A DNA stretch of 64,000 nucleotides from Haliscomenobacter sp. (GTDB lineage Bacteria; Bacteroidota; Bacteroidia; Chitinophagales; Saprospiraceae). The stretch lies in NCBI GenBank assembly GCA_016713275.1, contig JADJPL010000028.1:314480-378479 (forward strand). The letters run 5' to 3'. Every line of letters begins with the position of its first letter. Within the stretch, counting starts at the first letter, position 1. The position numbers were made by a program, and so were the translations under genes. The notes under the pieces were generated by a model. It searched no databases. It was not told the origin of the DNA and saw only the letters and a program-made list of their open reading frames with translations. This document shows, in pieces, positions 46,395-55,490 of the stretch.

Positions 46395-46429
46395 AATAAA
46401 TCTAATCTTTAAAACCACTTAGACGTCAT

Positions 46430-47363
46430 ATGGTGGACGTAAAGCTATTAAGCGGTACCAAATCGGCTTATCTCGCCGAACGAATTGCCGACTATTACGG
46501 CGACAAATTGGGCAATGTGACCGTCCGGCGGTTTAGCGACGGCGAAATGCAGCCCATTATCAATGAGTCGGTCCGCGGCGCCTATATTTTTCTTATCCAG
46601 TCTACATTCCCTCCCGCCGAAAACCTGATGGAGCTGTTGCTCCTGATCGATGCCGCCAAAAGGGCTTCCGCCGGTTATATCACCGCCGTGATCCCCTACT
46701 TCGGCTATGCCCGCCAGGACCGGAAAGACAAGCCCAGGGTACCCATCTCGGCCAAACTCATCGCCAACCTGCTGGAAGCAGCCGGCGCCGACCGGGTGAT
46801 GACCATGGATTTGCACGCCGATCAGATCCAGGGCTTCTTCGATATCCCGGTCGACCACCTGAAGAGCGAACCGATTTATTTTGCACATCTGGAAAAGCAG
46901 GACCTGACCAACGTGATCTTTGCATCGCCCGACGTGGGGGGCGTCAAACGGGCCCGGGCCTATGCCAAGCATTTTGACAAACCGCTGGTAATCTGCGATA
47001 AACACCGGGAAAAACCGAACGAAGTAGCCGAAATGACCGTCATCGGCGACGTGGATGGCGCAGATGTCATTCTGGTCGACGACTTGGTCGACACCGCCGG
47101 CACCCTTTGCCGCGCCGCAGAGATCATTATTCAGAAAGGCGCCAAAAAGCGTGCGCGCACTCTGTACCCACCCGATTCTCTCCGGGAAAGCGTACGAGAA
47201 CGTCCAAAATTCCCTGTTGGAGGAACTGATCGTCTGCGACACCATTCCTCTGGCACAGCAATCCCCTAAAATAAAGGTGCTGTCTACCGGCAAGCTCTTT
47301 GCCCGAGCGATCCGGAACACGCACGAACATCGATCCATCGCCGCTTTGTTCGACAAAGAATAG
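46430..47363 (+). CDS. prs: Ribose-phosphate pyrophosphokinase (frameshifted)
   Basis: 310 residues after correction, the normal length. It makes PRPP from ribose 5-phosphate and ATP for nucleotide, histidine and NAD synthesis. Hallmarks are IPYFGYARQDRKDKPRVPIS (flexible catalytic loop), TMDLHADQIQGFFDIPVDHL, and the PRPP-binding loop VILVDDLVDTAGTLCRAAEI. The frame breaks at the A5 run at 47144-47148; removing one A restores QKGAKSVRALCTHPILSGKA and continues to the stop at 47361-47363. Essential in most bacteria, so the indel is probably a sequence error. Confidence 0.93.
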
Positions 47364-47424
47364 GCTTATTGGGAAATTTTAGCTAAATAATTGAAAAATA
47401 ATAGCGGAGATTTAGACAAATGTC

Positions 47425-47432
47425 TATCTTTG
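47425..47432 (+). promoter_or_regulatory. Candidate promoter core (TAnnTTTG) for rplY
   Basis: TATCTTTG is an exact match to the Bacteroidota -7 consensus and lies 56 bases upstream of the rplY ATG, in the short gap after prs. A small palindrome, AGACAAATGTCT, overlaps its upstream side. Confidence 0.5.
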
Positions 47433-47487
47433 CGTGCCCAATTTAAGGGTATCAGATCACAGTTTTTGACGCAGAATATTTTTTGCC

Positions 47488-48084
47488 ATGAATTTAATTC
47501 CTTTTAACGGCGAACGCAGAACCGACTTGGGTAAAAAATCCAGTACCATGTTGCGCCGCGACGGCAAGATTCCTTGCGTCCTTTATGGAGCAAAGGAGGT
47601 AGTTCATTTTTACACTACGCCGAACGAAGTCAAGAATATCATTTACACGCCCGACTTTAAAGTAGCGGAGCTCAACGTAGATGGTTCCAAATACAGATGC
47701 ATCGTCAAGGATTTCCAGCTCCATCCGCTGTCCAATGAACTGGTGCACATTGATTTCCTCAACCTGGTAGATGGCCATTCGATCAAAGTAGAGGTTCCTA
47801 TCCGGTTCAGGGGGATTTCTCCTGGCGTAAAACTAGGGGGCAAGCTGATTCAAAGCGTGCGCCGGGTGAAAATCAAAACGCTTCCGGAAGACCTCGTTGA
47901 GGAAGTGATCGTGGATATTTCAACCCTCGACCTGGGCCAGTCCCTGCGCGTAAGAGATATTGAGACGCCAAAAGGAACGGAGATTATGAATGCTCCCGGT
48001 ATTCCGGTCGTTCTCATCGAAATCCCGCGCGCCTTGCGTTCTGCTACTGCAGCCGCGGAGAAGGATACGAAGAAGAAGAAATAA
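47488..48084 (+). CDS. rplY: 50S ribosomal protein L25 (Ctc/TL5 type)
   Basis: 198 residues: the long form with an N-terminal L25 domain that binds 5S rRNA (LGKKSSTMLRRDGKIPCVLY, KDFQLHPLSNELVHIDFL) and a C-terminal TL5 beta domain (VPIRFRGISPGVKLGGKLIQ, LPEDLVEEVIVDISTLDLGQ). The tail is rich in Ala and Lys. It follows prs, a pairing seen in many bacteria. A strong terminator begins 43 bases after the stop. Confidence 0.93.
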   Translation: MNLIPFNGERRTDLGKKSSTMLRRDGKIPCVLYGAKEVVHFYTTPNEVKNIIYTPDFKVAELNVDGSKYRCIVKDFQLHPLSNELVHIDFLNLVDGHSIKVEVPIRFRGISPGVKLGGKLIQSVRRVKIKTLPEDLVEEVIVDISTLDLGQSLRVRDIETPKGTEIMNAPGIPVVLIEIPRALRSATAAAEKDTKKKK

Positions 48085-48126
48085 AGCGGCCTCGGCTTTC
48101 CGATTGCCAGGCGGCGCCAAAACTTG

Positions 48127-48174
48127 CCGGCCCACCAGGAACTTTGCTTTTCCTGCTGGGCCGGTTTTGTTTTT
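48127..48174 (+). terminator. Rho-independent terminator after rplY
   Basis: CCGGCCCACCAGGAA pairs with TTCCTGCTGGGCCGG with one mismatch, giving a stem of about 15 bp with a short loop, followed by TTTTGTTTTT. It ends the rplY transcript and separates it from the nitrilase gene. Confidence 0.85.
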
Positions 48175-48216
48175 CATTTTGCCGTCTTGATCGTATCTTT
48201 TCCCAAAAGTTGCCTT

Positions 48217-48996
48217 ATGGAGCCTTTGCGCGTTACGATGGTTCAAACGTCGCTTCACTGGGAAGACCGGGAAGCGAATTTGGAGCAATTTTCCGGATTG
48301 CTCCACGGGCTGGAAGGCCAAACCGACCTGGTCGTGTTGCCGGAGATGTTCACTACCGGATTCAGTATGGCGCCGCAAAAATGGGCGGAGCGAATGGACG
48401 GCCCTGCGATGGAATGGCTTTCCGGCCAGGCACGCCGGCTGGGAGCGGTGGTGACCGGCAGTCTCGTCATGGAGGAAAACGGCGCCTTTTACAACCGCCT
48501 GATTTGGATGCGTCCGGACGGCGCGTTTGAAACTTACGACAAACGCCATCTGTTTAGCCTGGCCGGCGAGCATCTCCATTACCAGGGGGGAACGCGGCGC
48601 TTGGCTGCCGAATGGAAAGGCTGGCGCATTTGCCCCCTGATCTGCTACGACCTCCGGTTTCCGGTATGGAGCCGCAATGCAGCTTCCGATCCTTACGACG
48701 TGCTGATCTATGTAGCCAATTTCCCGGCGCGCCGGCGTGCTGCCTGGAAAAACCTGCTGGTGGCGAGGGCTATCGAAAACCAGGCCTATGTGGTTGGCGT
48801 CAACCGAATAGGGGCGGATGGAAATGGGCACGAGCACTCCGGCGACTCTTCCCTCATCGATTATGAAGGCAACCTCCTCTTCCGGATTAGCCATCAGAAG
48901 GGCGTTTTTACCGCCCCACTCGACCCCTTGGGGCTTCAGGATTTTCGAAAAAAATTCCCTTTTTTAGCCGATCAGGACAAATTTTCTTTGGAATAG
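48217..48996 (+). CDS. Nitrilase-superfamily amidohydrolase, omega-amidase (YafV)-like
   Basis: 259 residues. The Glu-Lys-Cys triad is visible: Glu43 in LVVLPEMFTTGFSM, Lys109 in TYDKRHLFSL and Cys143 in PLICYDLRFPVWS. The FTTGFS and YDKRHLF contexts are typical of omega-amidase, which hydrolyses alpha-ketoglutaramate and alpha-ketosuccinamate left by glutamine and asparagine transaminases, feeding methionine salvage. The ATG at 48217 (MEPLRVTMVQTSLHWEDRE) matches the family start. It lies between the rplY terminator and an NlpC/P60 gene. Confidence 0.85.
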   Translation: MEPLRVTMVQTSLHWEDREANLEQFSGLLHGLEGQTDLVVLPEMFTTGFSMAPQKWAERMDGPAMEWLSGQARRLGAVVTGSLVMEENGAFYNRLIWMRPDGAFETYDKRHLFSLAGEHLHYQGGTRRLAAEWKGWRICPLICYDLRFPVWSRNAASDPYDVLIYVANFPARRRAAWKNLLVARAIENQAYVVGVNRIGADGNGHEHSGDSSLIDYEGNLLFRISHQKGVFTAPLDPLGLQDFRKKFPFLADQDKFSLE

Positions 48997-49049
48997 TTTC
49001 CTGGCTTGGCTGAATTGCCTATTTTAGCGGTCAACCTACTGCTAACGGT

Positions 49050-49553
49050 ATGTCAATCAGGTCGTGCTTAAAACAACTCATCTGGCTTTTCATTGCCAGT
49101 ATGTGGCTCTCCGGGTGTTCCATCTTCTCCCCTGGCCATATTTCCGCGAAAATTGCTAAAGACCGCCAGGTTCGCGGAGAAATTGTCGAATATTCCAAAA
49201 AATATCTGGGCTTGCCCTACGTGTATGCCAGCAGAGACCCGGAAAGGGGCTTTGATTGTTCCGGGTTTACCCATTTTGTGATGAAAAATTTCGGCATCGC
49301 GCTGTCTCCCAGTTCCAGTGCCCAATCCGTCTCCGGTACGAAAGTGGCTTTATCGGAAGCGCAGCCCGGGGACCTCGTCTTTTTCCGCCACAGCAGCAAA
49401 GGCCGCGTGTTTCATGTCGCTTTGGTCGTTTCCAACGACCCCGACGGGGTGCGCGTGATCCATGCTACCTATCGCGGCATCATCATCGACAACATCAACC
49501 AACCCTCCTATTGGCGCAGAAAAATCCAGACGGCGCGCCGGATTCTCGCCTAG
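49050..49553 (+). CDS. NlpC/P60 family lipoprotein, cell-wall hydrolase
   Basis: 167 residues. The lipoprotein signal ends at Cys23 (SMWLSGC). The NlpC/P60 catalytic domain has the nucleophile Cys70 in RGFDCSGFTHFVM, His122 in RVFHVALVV and a third polar residue at His138 in VRVIHAT. YLGLPYVYASRDPERGFDCS is the conserved lead-in. Such enzymes cut D-Glu to diamino-acid bonds in peptidoglycan from the periplasmic face. A 551-base gene-free region follows. Confidence 0.88.
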   Translation: MSIRSCLKQLIWLFIASMWLSGCSIFSPGHISAKIAKDRQVRGEIVEYSKKYLGLPYVYASRDPERGFDCSGFTHFVMKNFGIALSPSSSAQSVSGTKVALSEAQPGDLVFFRHSSKGRVFHVALVVSNDPDGVRVIHATYRGIIIDNINQPSYWRRKIQTARRILA

Positions 49554-50104
49554 CGAGAAAAAGTACCAAATTTTTGTTGGTTTTGTACATCGCAGGGATT
49601 TTGCGTCCTGTTTATGCGGTATTTTTTTTCTTTAAAAAAAGGTAATCAAGGACTTAGCGTCTTGATTTGCCTGGCCATTCCCATCTTGCAGACAGGCCGG
49701 TCCGGGCCCATCTGACGGCGGAATTTTTATTTTATTTGCGCTATGTTGTAATTCAATTTAAGAATAAAATTCCGTTAATGAACAACAATCCTTTGTTTTT
49801 TTTGAAACGAAAAAATTAACCACCTTTTCTATCGGTGGGAAAATGGTTCCGAATTTGGCATCCCTGTGCGGTTAAGTGATAAAAATCACATGTCGAATTG
49901 AGATCAATCACCAAAAAGGGGTTGGTGCGAAAGTAAATTTGGACCATAAAACATGAAGAAAGTATCATTAGTTCATTGACGTATTCATGTTGCTAAGCTC
50001 CGGCCAGGGGCATAAACCGGAATAGATTATACTAGCGCGCGATTGTTCCTCTTTATGCATCTGGCGGGGCGGCCTCTTTTTTCATTCATAAAACTTTTCT
50101 TGCC
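49554..50104. other. Long intergenic region upstream of the sulfur island
   Basis: 551 bases with no supportable gene. A small stem AATCAAG...CTTGATT lies near 49646-49670 after the NlpC/P60 gene. The right half is AT-rich and holds two palindromes: GTGATAAAAATCAC (49876-49889) and ATTGA-GA-TCAAT (49897-49908). The gap marks the boundary between housekeeping sequence and the sulfur island and probably contains the promoter of the 50105 gene. Confidence 0.6.
49876..49889 (+). promoter_or_regulatory. Crp/Fnr-like palindrome upstream of the rhodanese-porin unit
   Basis: GTGAT-AAAA-ATCAC is a perfect 5-4-5 palindrome. Its TGAT-N4-ATCA core is the same as in the FNR consensus TTGAT-N4-ATCAA, with G/C at the outer position. 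It lies about 215 bases upstream of the first gene of the sulfur island. Binding by a Crp/Fnr-family factor is inference. Confidence 0.45.
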
Positions 50105-51124
50105 ATGAAAAACTTGTGGAAACTCTTGATGGTAGCCGTTCTTGCGTTAGGTCTTGCAGGGTGTAAGGAAGATGCAGTGGAAGTACAACAGGCTGAATTC
50201 GACCTGCTCACTACCTACATGAAGGCCAATAATCTGGATCTGACCAACCTGACGGGCTCTTTCGTAGTTGCCGGTTCCGGTATCAACGTCAACACTACCG
50301 ATTTCTCCGTACCGGACTACTACGTGATGGATATTCGTTCGAAAGCCGATTACGACCTGGGGCACGTTAAAAATGCCGTGAACGTAACCTTGGCCAATGT
50401 GCTGGAAGAAGCCGCCAAAGCTGGAGGGAAAAAGATCCTGGTAGTATGCTACACCGGCCAGACCGCCAGCCGCGCCGTAGCAGCTCTTAAACTGATGGGC
50501 TACGACGCCAAATCCCTCAAGTGGGGGATGTCGGCATGGCACGCCGATTTTGCAGGCAAATGGAACAGCAACGCCGTGGATTTCGCCAGCCCCAACTGGG
50601 TAACGACCGGCGCCGCTCCGGCTATGCCTACCTTTACTACCTTCCCGACGCTGACGACCGGCCAGACCGACCCTGCCAAGATCCTCGAAGCCCGCGTAAA
50701 AGCGATGCTGTTGAATACCGCTTGGTTAGAAACCCGGGACAACGCCCTGGCCAACCCCGCCAACTACTTTATCCTCAACTACTGGCCTCAGGTATCCTGG
50801 GATGCATTTGGGCATATCAACGGCGCCTACCGCTTTATGGAAGATCTGAAGATCGACAACCTGAAGAATATCGACCCGGCCAAGACTTGCCTGGTGTACT
50901 GCTACACCGGCCAGACTTCCTCCATTACCGCTGCCTGGCTTGAAGTAATGGGCTACAATACCAAGAGTCTTGGATTTGGCTCCAACCGCATCGTATACAC
51001 CCAGCTCAAAGGCAGCGATGTCGACAAAGCCAAAACCAAAGCATGGAAAGGCGAAGGTTCAGGCAGTGCAGTCAACTTCGGGTACTACGATGCTGCTGGC
51101 GCTTTGCACGCTCCGGTTAAATAA
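50105..51124 (+). CDS. Lipoprotein with two rhodanese domains
   Basis: 339 residues. The lipoprotein signal ends at Cys20 (LALGLAGC). Two rhodanese domains follow, about 70-155 and 205-300. Each keeps a catalytic cysteine in the same motif, VVCYTGQTASRA (Cys115) and VYCYTGQTSSIT (Cys266), so both may carry a persulfide. Most double-domain rhodaneses have one dead domain, so two intact sites are unusual. It is tethered to a membrane in the periplasm and probably moves sulfane sulfur. It leads a unit with a porin and a second sulfurtransferase. Confidence 0.85.
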   Translation: MKNLWKLLMVAVLALGLAGCKEDAVEVQQAEFDLLTTYMKANNLDLTNLTGSFVVAGSGINVNTTDFSVPDYYVMDIRSKADYDLGHVKNAVNVTLANVLEEAAKAGGKKILVVCYTGQTASRAVAALKLMGYDAKSLKWGMSAWHADFAGKWNSNAVDFASPNWVTTGAAPAMPTFTTFPTLTTGQTDPAKILEARVKAMLLNTAWLETRDNALANPANYFILNYWPQVSWDAFGHINGAYRFMEDLKIDNLKNIDPAKTCLVYCYTGQTSSITAAWLEVMGYNTKSLGFGSNRIVYTQLKGSDVDKAKTKAWKGEGSGSAVNFGYYDAAGALHAPVK

Positions 51125-51177
51125 ACCAACCTTTTAGCGCATGGTTACGCGCTGACAAACAATATAAATCGCCCTAC

Positions 51178-51205
51178 GGGAGGTAAACGGGATCGTTTCC
51201 CTCCC
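51178..51205 (+). other. Intergenic hairpin between rhodanese lipoprotein and porin genes
   Basis: GGGAGGTAAACG can pair with CGTTTCCCTCCC with one mismatch and a four-base loop. No T-run follows, so it is more likely an mRNA processing or stability element or a partial attenuator than a terminator. Confidence 0.4.
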
Positions 51206-51248
51206 GCCCCAGGGCGGGGTTCTTAAACCAGCTTTCAATTTTCTTGCC

Positions 51249-52378
51249 ATGAAAAAATTAACGCTTCTATTATTAGCATCTCTTTTCTTTCTTCCTTCGC
51301 TTTCCTGGTCCCAGGGTTGTGTGGAGCCGACCTCTGAAGATGGCATCCAACTGATCGGGTTTATCCAGGCCGAAGGCTCTTATCAGTTCCTGGGCAAAGA
51401 CGCCCAAAACAAGCTGCTCGACGAATCCAGCTTCTATTTCAACCGCGCCCGTTTAGGGGTAACCGGGAATATTCCTTATGATTTCAGCTACTATTTTATG
51501 TCTGAATTCAGCCCTTCCAAGGGTGGGCCGTATATTCTGGATGCATTTGTTTCCTACAACCGCTTTGCGCCTTACCTCAAGGTAGCCGTAGGCCAGTTTA
51601 AGTCGCCGTTTGGCCTGGAATTGCTCACTCCCTGCCACAAACTCAATACCATGAACGGGGCATTGGCGGTGAACCAATTAGTGGACCCCTTCCGGGATCA
51701 GGCAATTATGCTCTCCGGCTCCACCGGCGAACTAAAGCTCTTCGGTCTGCAAACCAAGAACCTCATTGGGTATAATCTGGCCGTGATGAACGGCACCGGA
51801 CGCGGGCTAAGCGAGGACGGTAAGTTTGGAGACAACAACAACAAAAAGATATCATCGGCAGGCTGACGATCCACCCGGTCGAATTTCTGACCGTAGGCGC
51901 CAGCTACCGCTTTGGCAAACAGCCCGCCAAATCGGCTACGGCTACTGCCGACGATGAAAGAAAACGCCTCGGCATCGACGTCGAACTGAAGTATAAAAAC
52001 CTGCTGCTTCAGGGCGAATTTGTCGACGGCACCGACAAGGGCTCCTATACGGTTGGCGGCGGCTGCAGCGGCGACGTCGAAGTGCGCGAAGGCTCGATCC
52101 AACGCAATGGATACTTCGTTCAGGCCCTCTATATGACCCCCTGGAAAATTCAGCCGGTGGTCCGCCTTGAAAGCTACGACCCGAACCTGGATGTATCTAC
52201 CAGCGACCTGACGCGGACATCGACGGATTATATCCAGAACACGATCATCTACGGCTTCAACTACTTCTTTAATGACAAGGTCCGCTTCCAGTTCAACTAT
52301 CTGTACAACGCAGAAGAGAATGGTGTGGTGGAGAAGAAAAACGACATGGTCCTTGCTCAATTGCAGGTATCCTTCTAA
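51249..52378 (+). CDS. Phosphate-selective-type porin O/P (frameshifted)
   Basis: About 376 residues after joining frames. It has a signal peptide (MKKLTLLLLASLFFLPSLSWSQ) and OprO/OprP-like barrel strands: LLDESSFYFNRARLGVTGNI, YYFMSEFSPSKGGPYILDAF, LKVAVGQFKSPFGLELLTPC and the terminal FFNDKVRFQFNYLYNAEEN. These porins favour anions. In this setting an oxyanion such as thiosulfate, sulfite or sulfate is a reasonable guess. The frame breaks at the A5 run at 51843-51847; one extra A restores NNNKKDIIGRLTIHPVEF. It lies between two rhodanese genes on the same strand. Confidence 0.85.
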
Positions 52379-52465
52379 CTAAAAACTAATCAAAAGGGGG
52401 GGGATGCAAAGGAAAGGCTTTCCCTTTTTCTCCCCTCCATTTTTATTCAAAAAAATTGATTTGAG

Positions 52466-53320
52466 ATGAACGCATTAAAATCCCTTCTGGTCCTGATTTC
52501 CGTATTGCTGGTTAGCAATGGATTAATGGCTCAGGTAGATTTCATTAAAGCTGCCGATTTTGCAACCCTGATCAAAGCAAACCCCAAAGTGGTGGTGATT
52601 GACGGGAACAAAGCCAAAACGTTTGCCACAAGCCATATCAAAGGCGCTATCAACATCAACCACATGGACCTTTATCAAAAAGGGGACATTGAAGGGTTGC
52701 TCCTTCCGGCAGAAGACATGGCCAAGTTCTTTGGCAACCTCGGAATCAACGAAAAGAGCGAAGTCGTGATTTACGACGACGGCACGCTAAAGTACAATAC
52801 CCGTCTTTATTACATCCTCAAGTATCTGGGCGCCGAAAATGTCAAATTGCTGCATAAGGATATGGCCGAGTGGGCCAAGGTACGGCTGCCTTTGACGGCT
52901 GAAGTTGCCAAACTCTCCCCCGTGACGTTCACGCCGGTAGTCAATGAATCGATGCTGGCTACCATGCAGTACGTTATGGATAACAAAGACAAAGGCGAAG
53001 TCGTCCTGCTCGACGCACGCAACGCCGATGAATTTGCCGGGAAAACCGAGAACAGCAAGGGCCATATCCCCGGCGCCAAGAACCTTGATTTCAACGCACT
53101 CGTCCTGGCTAACGGCGCATACAAGCCCATGGAAGAAATGAAAAAGATCGTAGCGGATATGGGGATTACCCCCGACAAACAAGTGATCGTTTACTGCCAG
53201 ACGGGCGTTCGGGCTTCCGTTCTGTACATAGCCTTCAAGAACGTCCTCGGATTCGAGAACGTAAAAGTCTACGACGGTTCCTACAACGAATGGTTCGCCA
53301 AGAACACGGTAGTTCAATAA
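52466..53320 (+). CDS. Periplasmic double-rhodanese sulfurtransferase
   Basis: 284 residues. A signal peptide ends near Ala22 (SNGLMAQ). Two rhodanese domains follow: the first (about 25-145) has DDGTLKYN where the active-site loop would be and lacks cysteine, so it is structural; the second (about 160-280) has the catalytic Cys244 in VIVYCQTGVRASVLYI. This is the classical thiosulfate or 3-mercaptopyruvate sulfurtransferase layout, though the loop CQTGVRAS fits neither exactly. It would transfer sulfane sulfur to thiols, cyanide or a partner protein in the periplasm. It is convergent with the dodecaheme cytochrome gene. Confidence 0.87.
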   Translation: MNALKSLLVLISVLLVSNGLMAQVDFIKAADFATLIKANPKVVVIDGNKAKTFATSHIKGAININHMDLYQKGDIEGLLLPAEDMAKFFGNLGINEKSEVVIYDDGTLKYNTRLYYILKYLGAENVKLLHKDMAEWAKVRLPLTAEVAKLSPVTFTPVVNESMLATMQYVMDNKDKGEVVLLDARNADEFAGKTENSKGHIPGAKNLDFNALVLANGAYKPMEEMKKIVADMGITPDKQVIVYCQTGVRASVLYIAFKNVLGFENVKVYDGSYNEWFAKNTVVQ

Positions 53321-53407
53321 GCAATGGAATAATTTGATTAGTTTTTTTGTGGCAAGAACGTCCTGTCGGCGCCCCAGGCGCTGGCAGGACTTCTGCTACA
53401 TACAACC

Positions 53408-55300
53408 TCATTTCCAGGTTGTCCGCACGCATGACGGGGTCATGCGTTTTTTTGTTTTGGCGAAATCCTTCAAGCCTGCCAGCATCACGTCGGAGTTGCC
53501 GTTGTGGCAGGTCAGGCAGGTTCCAACTTCCAGGATGCGCTGCTGTTCGGCAATCGTGAACGGGCGGGCGTTGTCGCGGGTTGCGGGCGTTTTGCCGGAG
53601 GGCTCCTTCAGGAAGCCGATCCAGGCATCTTGTGGCAGCTTGTCCTGAGGCTCCAGGGCATAAGCGGGGTAAAATGCCCAGCGCCCGGTTTGGCCTTTCA
53701 CTTCCAGGGTCAGGTTGCCGCGGCCATAGCCCAGCGCGACGGGATCGTTGTGGCATGATTGGCAGGAACGCCCTGTTGCGCTAATGGTATGCGCAGAAAC
53801 CGGAGCGAAAAGGCGGTGGAATAGCTCCGCCGGACTTCTTTTGGGGCCGGGAAACGCGCTGCGGTCAATGGTAAGCGTCATGCCGGGTATAAAAGCCTGG
53901 ATCTCGCGGATTTTCCCACTGTCCAGATGCACGACTCCCAGGGAAGGCGGGTCGGCAAAAAACTCGCCGAGGTATTCTCTCCATTTCCCCTGGACCGGCT
54001 TTTTGAACAGCAGGTCGTAGGCTTGGGTTTGCGGTTCAAAGGCGTTATGGCAGCCAATGCATTGGGGCGCCCAGGCGGTATGGCAGGCGGTGCAGGTAAC
54101 ATCCCGGTGCCCTCCTTCCCGCGAACACACGGCAGCCGGGGCATTCAGTTGCTTTGCCTGGAGGGAATTTTTGGTAAGAAAATGAGCTAACCCGTTCGTG
54201 TCCACCGAAATGTGGTAATAATTCAGACCGGACGCATTCCCCCTCAGGAAGAGGCTTCCGCTTTTCATGCCCGGTCGAAGCGCCAGTATCCGTTTGGAGT
54301 CCTGGTCCAGGCTGTCCAGAGGAATCCCTTTGGCTTTGCCAGCGAAATGGCAGTCTTCGCAGCGTACTTTGACGGCGTCTTCTTCGTGCAGATGCCGGGT
54401 TCCATCCCCCATGATTTCAGAGGCATGGTGGCAGTCGATGCACTCCAGACCGGCGGTATGGTGCACATCCGGAGCGACGAACCGGAATACCCGCCCATCG
54501 TCCAGCAGGCGGAACCCCGGTTTGCCGGCTACTTCCTCTGGCTGGAGCGAGGTCTCATGCCATCCTTCGTAATTGGTGCTGATCCGCCCACTCCGGCTAT
54601 GGCACCCGAAACAGTGGTCGTTGCTCACCTGGACGGTCAGTGCCGGGTGCACGCCGGGTGTTTTTCCTTTTTTCTGGTAGGTGGACAGCGATTCCCGGGC
54701 TGCCTGGCTGTAGTTCAAATGGCAGGCGTTGCAGCCGCCTCCGCGGCTTAACTCTTGTATGGGACCAAGGGCTTCCTTTGGGTTGCCCAGGTGGCAGGAG
54801 GCGCACAGTTGCCGGAGGTGCAAGTCGGATGGTTCCAGAATCCCCAGTTTCCGAACGTGGAAATCGCCGCTCAGCGAAGCGCTTTCGCCGAAGGCGAATT
54901 TATCCACGGCAATAACCCCGGCCATGGTCGTCATCAGCGAGTTCTCCACCCGGTGCACCATATCGGGGTGGCAGCCTGCCCGGCCGCAAGTCTGGCGCGC
55001 GTCGCTCATATTGCCGGGTATCAAAATCATGCCTTCATGCGCTTTCCCCGCCCGCTGCTCTGTTGGGTTTCCTCCGTGGCAAGGCGTGCAGCCGATGCGC
55101 CCGGGCTGATGCGCAGGTTCAAAACCGCTCATGCCCTGGTGGCAATTCAGGCAGGTCTCCTCGGGACCAGACACCGGCACGGGCGCCGGGACTTCTGCCC
55201 CAGGCTTGCCTTCCTGGCGTAAAAACCAGATAAAATAGACGAGCAGCGCTACCAGGAACGCCAACGCTACCCCCAAACTTCGAAACGAGATCGGACGCAT
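53408..55300 (-). CDS. Membrane-anchored dodecaheme cytochrome c
   Basis: 630 residues. An N-terminal anchor (SLGVALAFLVALLVYFIWFL) is followed by a long periplasmic region with 12 haem-binding motifs: eleven CxxCH (for example CLNCH, CTPCH, CASCH, CFGCH, CIDCH, CEDCH, CIGCH, CLTCH) and one CX4CH (CGRAGCH). Additional histidines (HH after CIDC) could be distal ligands. I do not recognise a named family. It should carry electrons between the quinone pool or the NrfD subunit and periplasmic partners. It is transcribed divergently from the molybdoenzyme operon, sharing a 290-base intergenic region with a palindrome. Confidence 0.85.
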   Translation of the reverse strand: MRPISFRSLGVALAFLVALLVYFIWFLRQEGKPGAEVPAPVPVSGPEETCLNCHQGMSGFEPAHQPGRIGCTPCHGGNPTEQRAGKAHEGMILIPGNMSDARQTCGRAGCHPDMVHRVENSLMTTMAGVIAVDKFAFGESASLSGDFHVRKLGILEPSDLHLRQLCASCHLGNPKEALGPIQELSRGGGCNACHLNYSQAARESLSTYQKKGKTPGVHPALTVQVSNDHCFGCHSRSGRISTNYEGWHETSLQPEEVAGKPGFRLLDDGRVFRFVAPDVHHTAGLECIDCHHASEIMGDGTRHLHEEDAVKVRCEDCHFAGKAKGIPLDSLDQDSKRILALRPGMKSGSLFLRGNASGLNYYHISVDTNGLAHFLTKNSLQAKQLNAPAAVCSREGGHRDVTCTACHTAWAPQCIGCHNAFEPQTQAYDLLFKKPVQGKWREYLGEFFADPPSLGVVHLDSGKIREIQAFIPGMTLTIDRSAFPGPKRSPAELFHRLFAPVSAHTISATGRSCQSCHNDPVALGYGRGNLTLEVKGQTGRWAFYPAYALEPQDKLPQDAWIGFLKEPSGKTPATRDNARPFTIAEQQRILEVGTCLTCHNGNSDVMLAGLKDFAKTKKRMTPSCVRTTWK

Positions 55301-55490
55301 GGATGTATTCGGATAATCAGTAAAGCAGAAGCCAGGACAAAACGATTCGGATCACATCGAGGGAAGTTAGGGCTTTGTTCCAAAAAGGCGCATTTTTTCT
55401 TTTCAAATTGTCTGAAAAAAGCGCTGGCGCCCATTGAAACGGCTTTAAATACCTTCTTTCGATCAAGCCAATCTTAGGAGAAACAACGGT

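Noticed and set aside
47142..47150. Programmed frameshifting in prs
   Set aside because: The site is a plain A5 run with no slippery heptamer plus structure, and prs is not known to use frameshifting. Ten similar indels in the window favour sequence error.
49897..49908. ATTGA-GA-TCAAT as a second Crp/Fnr site
   Set aside because: The spacing of two bases between half-sites does not match the 4-base spacer of FNR or the 6-base spacer of CRP, so I did not count it.
53408..55300. Calling the multihaem protein an octahaem tetrathionate reductase or a nitrite reductase
   Set aside because: It has 12 haem motifs rather than 8 or 5, lacks a CxxCK active-site motif, and has only a simple anchor; I found no sequence support for a named enzyme.
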